A stretch of DNA of 64,000 nt, taken from Ampullaceana balthica. Its lineage: Eukaryota; Mollusca; Gastropoda; Lymnaeidae. Positions within the stretch are counted from its first letter, which is position 1, and every line of letters begins with the position of its first letter. The stretch is taken from the NCBI GenBank assembly GCA_944989445.1, contig CALYLW010000168.1, positions 496,001 to 560,000 of the forward strand, in the 5' to 3' direction. The translations under genes were made by a program, and so were the position numbers. The notes beneath the pieces were generated by a model, which was given only the letters and a program-made list of their open reading frames with translations, had not been told where the DNA came from and ran no database searches. This document shows positions 46,146 to 56,863 of the stretch, piece after piece.

Positions 46146-46889
46146 GTAACAAAGGTTAAAGTTTACAAGTAATATTGCAATCCAATAAGTGAGAGTTAAC
46201 CATGTAGCATACTAATTATAAATGAAACCAAGATTAAATGACTAAAAAAAAAGCCACCTGGACATCACTGTAGTCAGTTACAACGTATTGTTCAATTTCA
46301 TTTAAAACTTTGATAATTTTTTTTAAACATTAACTAAAAAAAAATTGTAACTATCTCAGTAAGTTAAATTATCCAATATACTACTATGTTGAACTTCCTA
46401 TGACCTACATCATCTTAATTAACCGTGAGCAATAATTTCATTGCTCTCCCCTGCTAAAGGGAAACAACTCCACCATTATTGTAAATAAGATAAATTTTAA
46501 AGCAAATTTATTTTCCAAAATATTTTAAAGAAATAAATTGATTTATTTCATACCATTTAGCTTTATGTCTTGTATGTCATTATTTTACATTGCATGTGTT
46601 AAGCAAGCTCTTAAAAATGTTTTTAAAAAAGTAATCTTACTACGTCTCATTTGATGGAGGAATATTTTTTTTGAAATTGCAATATTCCTGCTTTAGTTTA
46701 GCAGTGTTTATTACAGTGCTCTTAGTGGCCGGCTCCAACTGGTATTAAACTGAAATCAGGTTTTAATTCAAACATCCCCAGCAACTACAAAAGTTAAACT
46801 TTCTGATATATCTGTAAGTAAAGTCTGTTTAAATCAAGAGACGTTGGATTTTTGTATTGCCCAGCCTCATGTTCCCCCACAGGACTTAC

Positions 46890-46992
46890 ATTTTCTGCTG
46901 TTAGTTTTGTGTATTCCTCTAGTTCAGCCAGATGGGTTCTATTATGGAGACTCCTTTCGTCCTGCCGCTCCCTCTCTTGGTTGAGTTCATGC
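46890..46992 (-). CDS. MAP3K7: MAP3K7 (TAK1) penultimate exon
   Basis: Acceptor TTATCTTCAG, donor AAAT|GTAAGT. It begins with one base completing the AAG codon from the preceding exon and ends in phase 0. It encodes HELNQERERQDERSLHNRTH then LAELEEYTKLTAEN, the middle of the coiled coil. Corresponds to human [20 protein letters not shown] and following residues. Heptad pattern and charge are conserved even where identity is low. Confidence 0.9.
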
Positions 46993-47218
46993 CTGAAGAT
47001 AAATCATTCAATAGTCACAGTGTCAGCCATGAAACTGTTGTGACAAAGGAATAAACAAATGCCATGTTCTTTTCAAATATATCTGTCCAATAAGTGACCT
47101 AAGCTCAATCTAGTGAAATGGCCAGTTTCAAGTATAAAATGGTGAAATGTCGTATCAAAGTTTAAACCATTTAAGGGTCCTAACATTGTTTTAAGCATTT
47201 TGTTTTTATGCTCTATCC

Positions 47219-47413
47219 AAGTGATGGCGAACCTTTTTGGGGCCGCCTGCCCAAAATTCATTCAAAACCCACTTATTTATAGCAAAGTGTCAACCCGAAA
47301 ATGGGGGTTTGGCTTAGCTGGTTTGATTAAGGAAGTAATTATTTATTTGCGTGCCGGCTGATGAGGCTCTGCGTGCCAACTGTGGCACGCGTGCCATAGG
47401 TTCGCCATCACTG
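47219..47413. mobile_element. hAT-type MITE, family D copy 2 (195 bp)
   Basis: Starts AAGTGATGGCGAACCTTTTT and ends ATAGGTTCGCCATCACTG. Flanks CTCTATCC / TTCTATCC (47211-47218 and 47414-47421) match at 7 of 8. Related to 17731-17940. Intronic in MAP3K7. A 50-bp motif around TTTTGTTTTTATGCTCTATC is repeated on both sides. Confidence 0.88.
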
Positions 47414-47678
47414 TTCTATCCTAACATAGTTTCAAACATTTTGTTTTTATGCTCTATCCTAACATAGTTTTAAAGATTTGGTATTTATGCTCTATCAACA
47501 CATTTTGAATGTTCCTGTCTGTATGACATTGAAAGTGTCTATTGATTTTTTGTTGACCAAATTGTAAAAAACATCTATAAGATTTTTTTTTAATGGTCAA
47601 GTTAAAAATATTTACAGCATTACTAAATGACCAAGTTGAAATGATCAGTAACAATGTGTTAGGATGAAGCCAACTCAC

Positions 47679-47734
47679 TTCCTCTGTGTCAAGACAGCTA
47701 TCTCTGCTTGTATCCGCTGATACTGCTGTGCTAG
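47679..47734 (-). CDS. MAP3K7: MAP3K7 (TAK1) exon, start of the TAB2/3-binding coil
   Basis: Acceptor TTTCCAATCCTCAG, donor GGAA|GTGAGT. Encodes LAQQYQRIQAEIAVLTQR and ends in phase 2. Matches human MAQEYMKVQTEIALLLQRK closely, which is the strongest single identification of the gene. Confidence 0.93.
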
Positions 47735-47821
47735 CTGAGGATTGGAAAGCAATGAGATGGCAGTCATTCTCTTACATGAACAACACTTCCTTCTTTAAAA
47801 CTTGAATACATGACCATAACC

Positions 47822-47984
47822 CAGTGTTGCTCAATTATTTTCTGTCACGCCCCCCCAATAGGAAGAAGAAAACATTTTGCGCCCCCCGCGCAACAGTAAA
47901 TAGTATCATTTGTCTATAAAATTGTACACCATTTCGTGCCCCCCTTTAGGGAGCGGGGAAACCCCCACTATTTGAGAAACACTG
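47822..47984. mobile_element. hAT-type MITE (163 bp) in a MAP3K7 intron
   Basis: Termini CAGTGTTGCTCAA and TTTGAGAAACACTG. Perfect 8-bp duplication CCATAACC (47814-47821 and 47985-47992). Interior contains CACGCCCCCC and GCGCCCCCCGCG. Confidence 0.92.
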
Positions 47985-48220
47985 CCATAACCCATTTAAT
48001 TTGTTACAATACATTCAAACTTTTCTCATTACTACAACAGCATCAGATCTGATCGTATGTAACAGCCATGATAAACTTAAACATTGTGGAAACAAAACTG
48101 ATGAACATTGAATCAATCTGTATATATATATATTATTTTTTTTCGTTTTTAAAAGAAAATAAACAAAATAAGATGTTTGAGTGGACAGAAAACAAAAAAC
48201 TATGAATAAAATAAACTTAC

Positions 48221-48280
48221 CTGACAATGAGCGTCGAATATTTGCATGGACTCTGCATTAGACAGACACGGAGGTATGGG
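48221..48280 (-). CDS. MAP3K7: MAP3K7 (TAK1) exon
   Basis: Exactly 60 nt, phase 0 on both sides (acceptor TTTCTGCCACAG, donor CAG|GTAAGT). Encodes PIPPCLSNAESMQIFDAHCQ, matching human [20 protein letters not shown]. Confidence 0.92.
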
Positions 48281-49002
48281 CTGTGGCAGAAATATAGATG
48301 GGGTTACGTAAATGCTGAACATACATGGGTTAATAGTTCGGATTCTGGAGAGAACATACAACTGGTTTGTATAGAGAAAAAAAATCATCACTATTTTAAG
48401 TCTTCAATGAATAGAATCACTTTTAAAAAACAAAAACCCCATAATTTCCAACGTAACATAGGCCTAAATATCCCAGATTTGAGATTTAAAACTTGATTTC
48501 ATACAAAAACATTATATTGATAATATCAAAATTGTTTCAATTTTACACATCCTTGTTTAAGTAATCTGTAATTATAAAGACTTTGGATGGTGATAAAACT
48601 ATTTTGTAATTAAATATATTGTGAATCTGGTTCACAAATAGTAAATTAAGCTGGAGAACTATCATTAAAAAAGGATCTTTTATCATTTGTGTTTGATCAA
48701 ATATACTGAATTTTAGATGGCCATCACTCCCATCACCATATCTCATTGGATGTGGACCACTTGATGGAGAGAAAACATTCACATGTGGAATATTATTTGA
48801 CCTCAGATGAAATGAGACAGAACCTAATAACAAAGTCACATACTCTCAAGTTACAAATTTGGGCCATTTTATCAAGGCAAACTGTCGATGGAAACAGAAG
48901 TGCTGTAACAATCGTCCCCTCCACAATATATGGAATACTATGCTATTGAGCTATGCACCATTTAAAAAAAAAGCAATTAGTGCTATACAAGTTTCTATCT
49001 AC

Positions 49003-49067
49003 CTGTAAATGAGGATCTAGAGCAAAATAGGAGTCACTGCTGTAGGACTGTTCCATGTTTGTAAATG
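49003..49067 (-). CDS. MAP3K7: MAP3K7 (TAK1) exon
   Basis: Acceptor TTATCCTACTCAG, donor CAG|GTAGAT. Begins with two bases completing a phase-1 codon and ends in phase 0. Encodes FTNMEQSYSSDSYFALDPHL then Q; human has SIPMAYLTLDHQLQ at the same place. Confidence 0.88.
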
Positions 49068-49149
49068 CTGAGTAGGATAAAAGAAGAAAACTTGGTTAAC
49101 ATCGTCAAATCATTTCCTTAGGGGCATGAAATAAAATTGAACTTGTAAT

Positions 49150-49300
49150 ATCTTACCCTCCCTGTATGTTAAACTTTGTTAAAGTGGATGTGTGTAAGAA
49201 TCTTACCATCCCTGAATGTTAGTTAAACTGTTAAAGTGGATGTGTGTTAGAATCTTACCATCCCTGTATGTTAAACTGTGTTAAAGTGGATGTGTGTATG
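49150..49300. repeat. About 55-bp repeat, three copies
   Basis: Copies contain AATCTTACCATCCCTGTATG and GTTAAAGTGGATGTGTGT. Intronic in MAP3K7. Confidence 0.8.
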
Positions 49301-50453
49301 TTATTCTTATGTCGATATTATTGCACTGATTTAAGAATACAGAGGTGGAGTGGAGTGTCAGTCAGCCCCCAAGAAACAAATTTTTATTATGGTGGCCACT
49401 GTAGTCAGTTGCATATATTAAATGTGACTATTGTTTAATGAATGTGCACTATGTATGTTTGGGACAAAATCCATTATATGAACATTGTAATGAAAAAAAA
49501 ACAACAAAAAATTCTATTTTCATGTACTTGAATCAATAAGGAGTCTTATCTTTTATTCTGAGTTATGAGAAACCATTCATTCATTCATTAGGAGTGGGAA
49601 ATTCAAGGACCATGGGCGGGGGAGGGGGGGGGCCTCACATACTCCAGTGCTTTGAAGTGGATACAATTATTGTTGTGTCTTTTGACTTTGATTGGTATTC
49701 AAGACAAATTTTATTACACACACTTGTGAATACACAAATACAAAAAAATTATAAAAAAAAATGATATGGCTAATAAAAATGAAGAAACATTAGGATTACA
49801 AACATGCTACATCTGTTCTTAGCGACCAGCAGGCAATGGAAAGCTTAGTAAGGCAAACAGCATAAGCAGTGAGCTGTCAGCAATACTGTACACCAATCAA
49901 TCATGACAAACTGGTTTAAATAAACATTACTCCATCTTAATAAAACAACAAAGTGCTCAAAGAGTTTTTGTGATGTTTTAAAAAAAAATAATTAATTATA
50001 AATAATAACAAAGTGACTTTTGGGAATAAAGAAATTTTGTTGAGATGAATTACAATTTTTAGGTTAAACATTGAATTATATTTGCTTGTAAAACTAATGC
50101 CAAAGAATAAAGCAAGTAAACTGAGAGTGTAGCCAGGGCCATCCAGAACTCTTAAATACATGAATAAAGTGTAATAAATGATGTTCAAGAAAGTTTAGCT
50201 CTGCAAGAAGTTGTGTATAGTGAACACTAGAGATCAGAGAAAATGAGAGATGACTTTCAAAAAGGAAAATGGTTATTTCCTGCACGGCTTCTTCTCTTGG
50301 ACTTGATTGAAGCTGCAAGAAAGGAAATAATCACCAGCAGATTTTGCGATAGCAAAAAGAAAAACTTGTAGAAAAAGCCAGCAAGAGCTGCTAGCTCTCT
50401 GGCCCCCCCGTCGACAGGAAGGTTGATATAGACTGGTATACTGATCAAAGTAC

Positions 50454-50735
50454 CTGCATCGTGCCCTTGTCGAGCCATCATAGGAAGGTGAAGGTCAGTG
50501 CTAAGCGACGAGGGCCCCACAGGTTCCCGCCCAGGCGGATGGTAGGACACGGACCTTGAGGGCGGGGACTGACCATCGCCTTGACCCCTGTACGGTGAGC
50601 GGCCGAGGTGGCCCAGCTGGCTGGGGAAAGTGCTGCTGTGGTGGACAGGGTTGGTTACTGGGCTCCCAGTGTTTATGGACAAGGGCGTGGAGATGGAGGT
50701 GGATTCATCAGACCCTATTCTCCGATGACCCATGC
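50454..50735 (-). CDS. MAP3K7: MAP3K7 (TAK1) long linker exon
   Basis: 282 nt, phase 1 on both sides, so it could be skipped without shifting frame. Acceptor TTTATTTTCAG, donor GCAG|GTACTT (less usual). It encodes a Ser/Pro-rich disordered segment starting MGHRRIGSDESTSISTPLSI with RGQGDGQSPPSRSVSYHPPG inside. RRIGS is a basophilic kinase-type site, like those at the start of exon 60188-60277. Longer than the corresponding vertebrate linker. Assignment rests on phase continuity and the RRxS pattern. Confidence 0.85.
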
Positions 50736-51127
50736 CTGAAAATAAAGATAAGCGTTAGTGAAGAGGTAGAAGGCGACATCTTTATCCTGGATGACGCCCA
50801 GAGTGATGTTGTTAATCTCTCTCAAAATAATTCCAATAAAGATTAACAGCAATTTTCTTCAAGAGTCTATAGTTTAATAAACTAATCTAAACAAAAACCA
50901 TCAAAAAATTAAAAACACGTTTTGAGTGATTTCTGGCACACTTGTAGAGTCTTAAATTCATAACATAAATATGATATTCAAATGAAAACATTAAAAAAAC
51001 ACAGTGTTACAAGGTTATTTGATGTTACTGTTATCAGAAAAAACATAGTTTAGTTTAAGTGAGCATGATGAGGAAACATTGTTAAGTTGTGTTGTAAGTA
51101 AACAAACATTTGATATTTAGTATATAA

Positions 51128-52669
51128 TAGGGAACAGCCGGATAGGGTTTTTTACTATTTGCAGGATCCGGATAGTTTGGCCCTAATATTTGCCGAATCC
51201 GGATATCTCCACATTTAAGTGTAAGAGGGTGTACTTTACTATTGTACTTTATATCTAGTATTTATTACTATTTATTAAAATATTTATTATCCAACAAATG
51301 GATAGTAGCTGCTATCTAATATGACGGTTTGTGACACTGTCAACGTCAACGATGAACATTTTACAAAGACTTGATTGAACGAACTTGAACGAAATTCAAC
51401 GAACTTTGTAGTGTGTACCAAGCGAACAGTGTTGTACTGAGTGTGAAGTGTGGTGTACAAGAAGTCGGGATCTAGAGCCATAATAAAAACTGTTCTTTAA
51501 TTCAGACGATTAACGTCTAATATTTTGTTTCCTAATTAAGTGTCTTACCTTACATTGTAAAGTAATATCTATACTCGTAACTTTTTAACTTAATATATTT
51601 TTATGGTATTGAAATTGATTGTTTTACAATTTACTATATTTTGCATGGCTTTGAATGATTGCATAATCAACGCTTGTTAATTTGTTTACTTTGTTCTATA
51701 CTAATAATTTAATGTATAACTAAACTTTTTACTTAACTAATTTTGCATAATTATAATATTCACAATAGACTAGAGTTTTAAAATTATATGGCTGAATAAG
51801 ATATAACACGTGAGACAAGCAACATTTTTATTTTAAGTTCGCAAATCAAATCACAATTGCAACTGTCATTTAAAGTTCAATGAAAAAAAACAACAAAGAA
51901 TATAAAATTATTACAATGATATAACTTATATCATATAAGTAAAATGTTTAAATGTAAATACTGAATTGAAAGTATTGAATAATTGACTACTGTAAGCGTA
52001 CTAGTCAATGACAAAGAAGTTAAAACGAAAGCCAACACTCAGCCTGTCCCAGTTTCCAAGGCTCCTGATTTAACTATAAAGTTTATAGTTTAAACTAATA
52101 ATTACAAATTAAACTTAAAATTATTATTTTTAACATAAAATTAATATTTTTAAAACATAAATTAATATATCAGCTATAACAATGAGCATAATTAATGACA
52201 TGAGTAAATAAAATAGTTACTAATTAGTAGTTACTAGTAAGTTGTAACATAGTACTCACAGTACTTGTTACCTTTAAGTTTGTAGTTTGTTTCTTCAATT
52301 TTTAAGTTTCGAAAAATTAAGTGTTTGTCATACCCAAATTCTTTTTTCAAGAACAATAACATCCCAAGTTTGTTCGCGACAAGCGAGAAACGCTTATCAT
52401 CATTTATCTTCCCGCTGTGCTGAATGCTCTCTCACTATCCATTCTTGTTAAATGTACTGATTTCTGGTTATTGTTTTTTACTTTTTATATGTTTGCTTTA
52501 TAAACTCCTTAATATTAATATAATTTGGAATTCATACATTCTTTACTACATTAATATCTGGATACTATCCGGATCTGCCATAAGTATTTGCCGAATCCAG
52601 ATAGTGGCAAAAATCGCTATATCCGATCCAGATATCCGGCATTTCGGATACCCGGCTGGCTGTCCCCTA
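51128..52669. mobile_element. hAT-type element, 1542 bp, in a MAP3K7 intron
   Basis: Termini TAGGGAACAGCCGGATAGGG and CCCGGCTGGCTGTCCCCTA. Perfect 8-bp duplication GTATATAA (51120-51127 and 52670-52677). ATCCGGATA / GCCGAATCC motifs repeat near both ends. The AT-rich interior has no recognisable transposase. Confidence 0.88.
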
Positions 52670-53950
52670 GTATATAATATATCATTAAGAGTGTAAGTAA
52701 ACAAACATTTGATATTTAGGATAGGATTTAATTTAGGTAGAACCTATTGCTAAGATTGTAAAATTATTCAGATTTACAAGCCATTGTAATAAGTTGTCAA
52801 CATATGTGTGGATTCATCAAATGGCATTGTAAAAGACTTTTAAGATAACAAATAAAATTCAACCTGGACTTTCAATGACTAAACTAAGGGCGTGTAATGT
52901 GTCAACATACAAATTTTAACTTGGGGAATTGATCTCTGTCATGGACTCAGGATGAAGATTTAAACCTCAAAATAAGGCGTAATGAATTTTTTTTTAAATC
53001 TTAACTTTTTGATGACTACTATCAATAAAATAAATAGTTGTCTGTCAAGTTAAAAGCTATTTAAATATGATTAACTTTTTTTCTACATGATCAAAACATT
53101 TATCTTCTAAGTCCATTAGGAAGACACACTTAGTACATGCAGTTCTATTATAAAAAGGAAACTTTTAAAATTAATTAATTTTTTTGTACCATTTGCCATA
53201 AAACTATTGTTTCCCGTCAAATCCTTATTTTGATAGAGGGGCTAATATAGAATAATTTATAGAGATTCATTAAATTTTTATATAAAATAAAATACTGATT
53301 AATAGCAACATAAATAGATAAAGTCATAAGGAACCAATCAATATACATAATTCCTGTTGTCTGTATGGATGTAATGCTGTTAGATGGTGCTGCGATCGAT
53401 TGTGTTTTTACTACTAATTTTAGAAAGCAGCACACCAAATTACTGCACCGAAAATAACACTTTTCGAACGTTCCACATAAAATTGTTCAATATGATAATA
53501 AATGAATCAAATAAAAATAAATGAAAGTTCTGTATTACGTTATTTTTTAATCTGATGTGTATTTATTTTGCAAAACTTCCGTCATTTTTGACGGGTGATA
53601 CGCTAGTAATTATTTAACAAACATTACATCCTTACTAACATTTCCCTCTCATAATATTATTCAAACTTTTTTTCACATTGAAGATATGTGGCCAAACCTT
53701 GGGAAGGTGAACCATAAAGTTAAATTAAAAAGCAAAGAAAATTTCCATAAGCAGATATTTCATAGAGTTGGTGAATCCAATAATACATTTTTAACAAAAA
53801 TACTTTTCATAACTTCAATAGGGCTGACAATGGAAAGAAGAGCAGTTCCCATGCAGTTTTTGTTTTTGCTAGCTGAAATTATTTATGTCAGTGTATGTAA
53901 CCTCTCCGATTTAATGACTCATGCACCCAGTCCAAGTAATTCATCTATCC

Positions 53951-54634
53951 AAGGGGTGTCCAAACTTTTTGCAAAGAGGGCCATATTCCATGAAGTAAAA
54001 AGATGGGGCCAGATTATGATAATACATAAAAATTACATACATTGAGACTGAGTAACTGGCTTTTTAATTATAAGATTTTTTTTCCTTAAACACTTTGTTA
54101 GACTAATATTTTTGTGGGTAAAAAATGGAACAACACTATCACTTCTGTTGAGACTTAACAAATTTCTTATTCCATCATTAGAAATTTTTGAATTTTAAAT
54201 TATGGCCAAGTTATAGGAAAAAGATGTGCATTTTATACTACATACCTTACAATAAATCCAATGCGTTAAAACTAGAGCCAAAAATGTTATGTCAAAAATT
54301 TTGATGTAAGAAACTTCTTAAAATTTTAAGTACACCGACGCCACATACATTTCATTTTCCATATCGGCTAAAATAAACAAAAATTATGTCCATGACATTG
54401 CCATCTGGTGTAATCGAGCTACTTACACATAACAGCATACAATTTCATCACTTTTAATTGTAAACAATATCCCCATTGGTAAACAATAAACCATCTATTT
54501 TTGTCATCACTCGACGTCATTGTATTTTGTATCCAAAACAGCACATAGTTTTGGATTGTCTTCTTTACAGGAAAAATCCATGAGTCAATTATTTATCTAA
54601 ATTGAGGCCATGGGCTGGACTATGGATACCCCTG
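53951..54634. mobile_element. hAT-type element, 684 bp, in a MAP3K7 intron
   Basis: Starts AAGGGGTGTCCAAACTTTTT and ends TGGACTATGGATACCCCTG. Perfect 8-bp duplication ATCTATCC (53943-53950 and 54635-54642). Non-coding remnant. Confidence 0.88.
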
Positions 54635-55029
54635 ATCTATCCTAATCTTAACATTTCATTTTTTAAAAATGCAATTAACAAGTCAGCTAACTAAAATTAC
54701 AAATTAAATGGCTGGTTAAGGTCATACACATATTTTAATTTACCATTAACATTTCTGATACATGTGCTTAACAACTGGGTTGACACATGGCAGAGGTCAT
54801 TGTATAAATATATTTTACTATGTTTTTGATTTGTTTTATTTCTAGTGAAAATATGATAGTTCATTAGATGCAGCAGGGACAACTATATTCTGATACTTTT
54901 TTGTGTCTTTACAAAAATGCAATTTATAGCAATGCATCTTTTCAACAACCCTGCACAGTAGAAGAGGAGCAGAAATATTGTTGAAAATAAATGTTTAAAA
55001 TTAAATCTTTAGAGAATGAGATGAACTAT

Positions 55030-55470
55030 TTTTAAATCCTTTATATTAACTCGTGGTGTTTGCTTGCGCCCTTGATTGCTTGCTTGTCGCCAAAACTTTT
55101 GATCAATTTTTAACCGACTTGCTCGTAAGCTAGCGAGCTGAAATTTTGCAGGCAGTTTCGTACCGATGATAAAAACTATGTATCAAAATTTCAGATCGAT
55201 CGCATGTACCGTAATTAAATTATTGATTTTTTAGATTATTTTATTTATTCCTATGTATCATGCTATTTTTTGAGATAGAGCGTCGCGGTGCGTATTGTAT
55301 TGAACAAACTTTCTGTCGCGCAATAAGGTGCGTATTTTATTGACAACTCTTTTTATAAACATATTCCTGATCGGTGCGCATTATATTAAACATGTTTTAC
55401 GACACAACTGCAATTTTGTATTTTTGGATGGTCTATAAAGGATTTATAGTGAAAAACTTGGTTTTTTACG
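55030..55470. mobile_element. Partial copy of the 36-38 kb inverted-repeat family
   Basis: Contains AAATCCTTTATATTAACTCG, TCAAAATTTCAGATCGATCG and GTACCGTAATTAAATTA in the same order as the right arm at 37295-37480, and ends near GGATTTATAGTGAAAAACTT. Possibly Helitron-like. Confidence 0.55.
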
Positions 55471-55944
55471 TTTTTTTAAAATTAACTAACTCAGAGAGCA
55501 TGCTTTAGCCTCAATACCTTTTGTGTTGATCAAAGTTTCTCATGTTTTATAGGCCCACAGGCTTACTTCCATGAAAGTGGCACTAACATGAAGTAAGATA
55601 AATGACGATGCCTTTATAAACAGTAGATAAACAGAGAATAAGTTAAAAAGAAAGTTAGAACTACAAAGATTGACTTCTAATAAATGAAACTAGATAGAAA
55701 CAAATCTAAAGTATAGGAGGAAAATTGTGCAACCCATCCAAATTGTAACCCAGCCTGTTGTGAAATCCTGTTTATGTCACTGTCAACATTCCCCCCCCCC
55801 GTTCTGAAATCCTGGCCATGTCACTGTAACCCGCCCTATAATCCTAACTGTGCCACTGTAGCCCACCTAATTGTGTCCGCTGATAGTAACTAACTCAGAC
55901 CCCACAAGTCCCATTCCTACCTGGTATATGTACAAAAGAAAGAG

Positions 55945-56225
55945 CTGCCACTCATGCACAACAGAGAGAGCTGCCACTCATCATGCACAACAGAGAGAGC
56001 TGCCACTCATCATGCACAACAGAGAGAGCTGCCCCTCATCATGCACAACAGAGAGAGCTGCCACTCATCATGCACAACAGAGAGAGCTGCCACTCATCAT
56101 GCACAACAGAGAGAGCTGCCACTCATCATGCACAACAGAGAGAGCTGCCACTCATCATGCACAACAGAGAGAGCTGCCACTCATCATGCACAACAGAGAG
56201 AGCTGCCACTCATCATGCACAATGT
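55945..56225. repeat. 29-bp minisatellite, about ten units, MAP3K7 intron
   Basis: Unit ATGCACAACAGAGAGAGCTG plus CCACTCATC, nearly identical throughout. Simultaneous open frames on the plus strand are artefacts. Confidence 0.95.
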
Positions 56226-56755
56226 CTTCAAGTACAAGTGTTAGACAAATTATATGACAATAGTTGTTCACATAACTCACAGGTGGTCAGTTTGTTTCAT
56301 GCATAATAAATTGGCAGATTGAAAGTCAGGAAGCCCCCTAACATGCAAGATTATGAAGTAAGCAGAGTTAAAATGTTTCAAGTTAAAAAAATACACATTT
56401 TTTAGTTAAGAGTTTTTTTAAAAAAAGCAAAGACCAATATAAGCAAGCAAATATAAAAGTAATAAAAATGAGAAACTAGCATTTTTACCATTTATCTTCT
56501 TAACAAATTTTTAAAACTTATTCTATAAGTAAGAAATTCTGATCAATTTTAGCATTACAACTATTCAAAATATTCTAGTTACTGGATGTGTATCCAAGGA
56601 TTAAAATGATGCTGTCAAACTTTTAGCTCTAGCCCTACATCACTTGGTAGGTTCCTAGTCTTACGGCACTCATTAGGTTTCCAAGAAAAAAAAAGGCAAT
56701 AAAAGCTGTAGATAGGAAATGGGGTGACAATAGAAATAGTTGCAACATACGATAC

Positions 56756-56863
56756 CTGGTGGGGGAGATGAGGGGGTTACGATTATTTCTAGAGGGGAGT
56801 ACAAGTTGGACGATGCAGGGGCCAGGATGTTGTCCACGGAGCCAGATCGGCCCTGCCACTGGC
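56756..56863 (-). CDS. MAP3K7: MAP3K7 (TAK1) exon
   Basis: 108 nt, phase 1-1. Acceptor TTGTGTACCCCAG, donor CCAG|GTATCG. Encodes QWQGRSGSVDNILAPASSNL then YSPLEIIVTPSSPPP. RSGSVDNIL...EIIV parallels human RKTASFGNILDVPEIVISG, a phosphorylated linker segment that is alternatively spliced in vertebrates. Confidence 0.88.
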
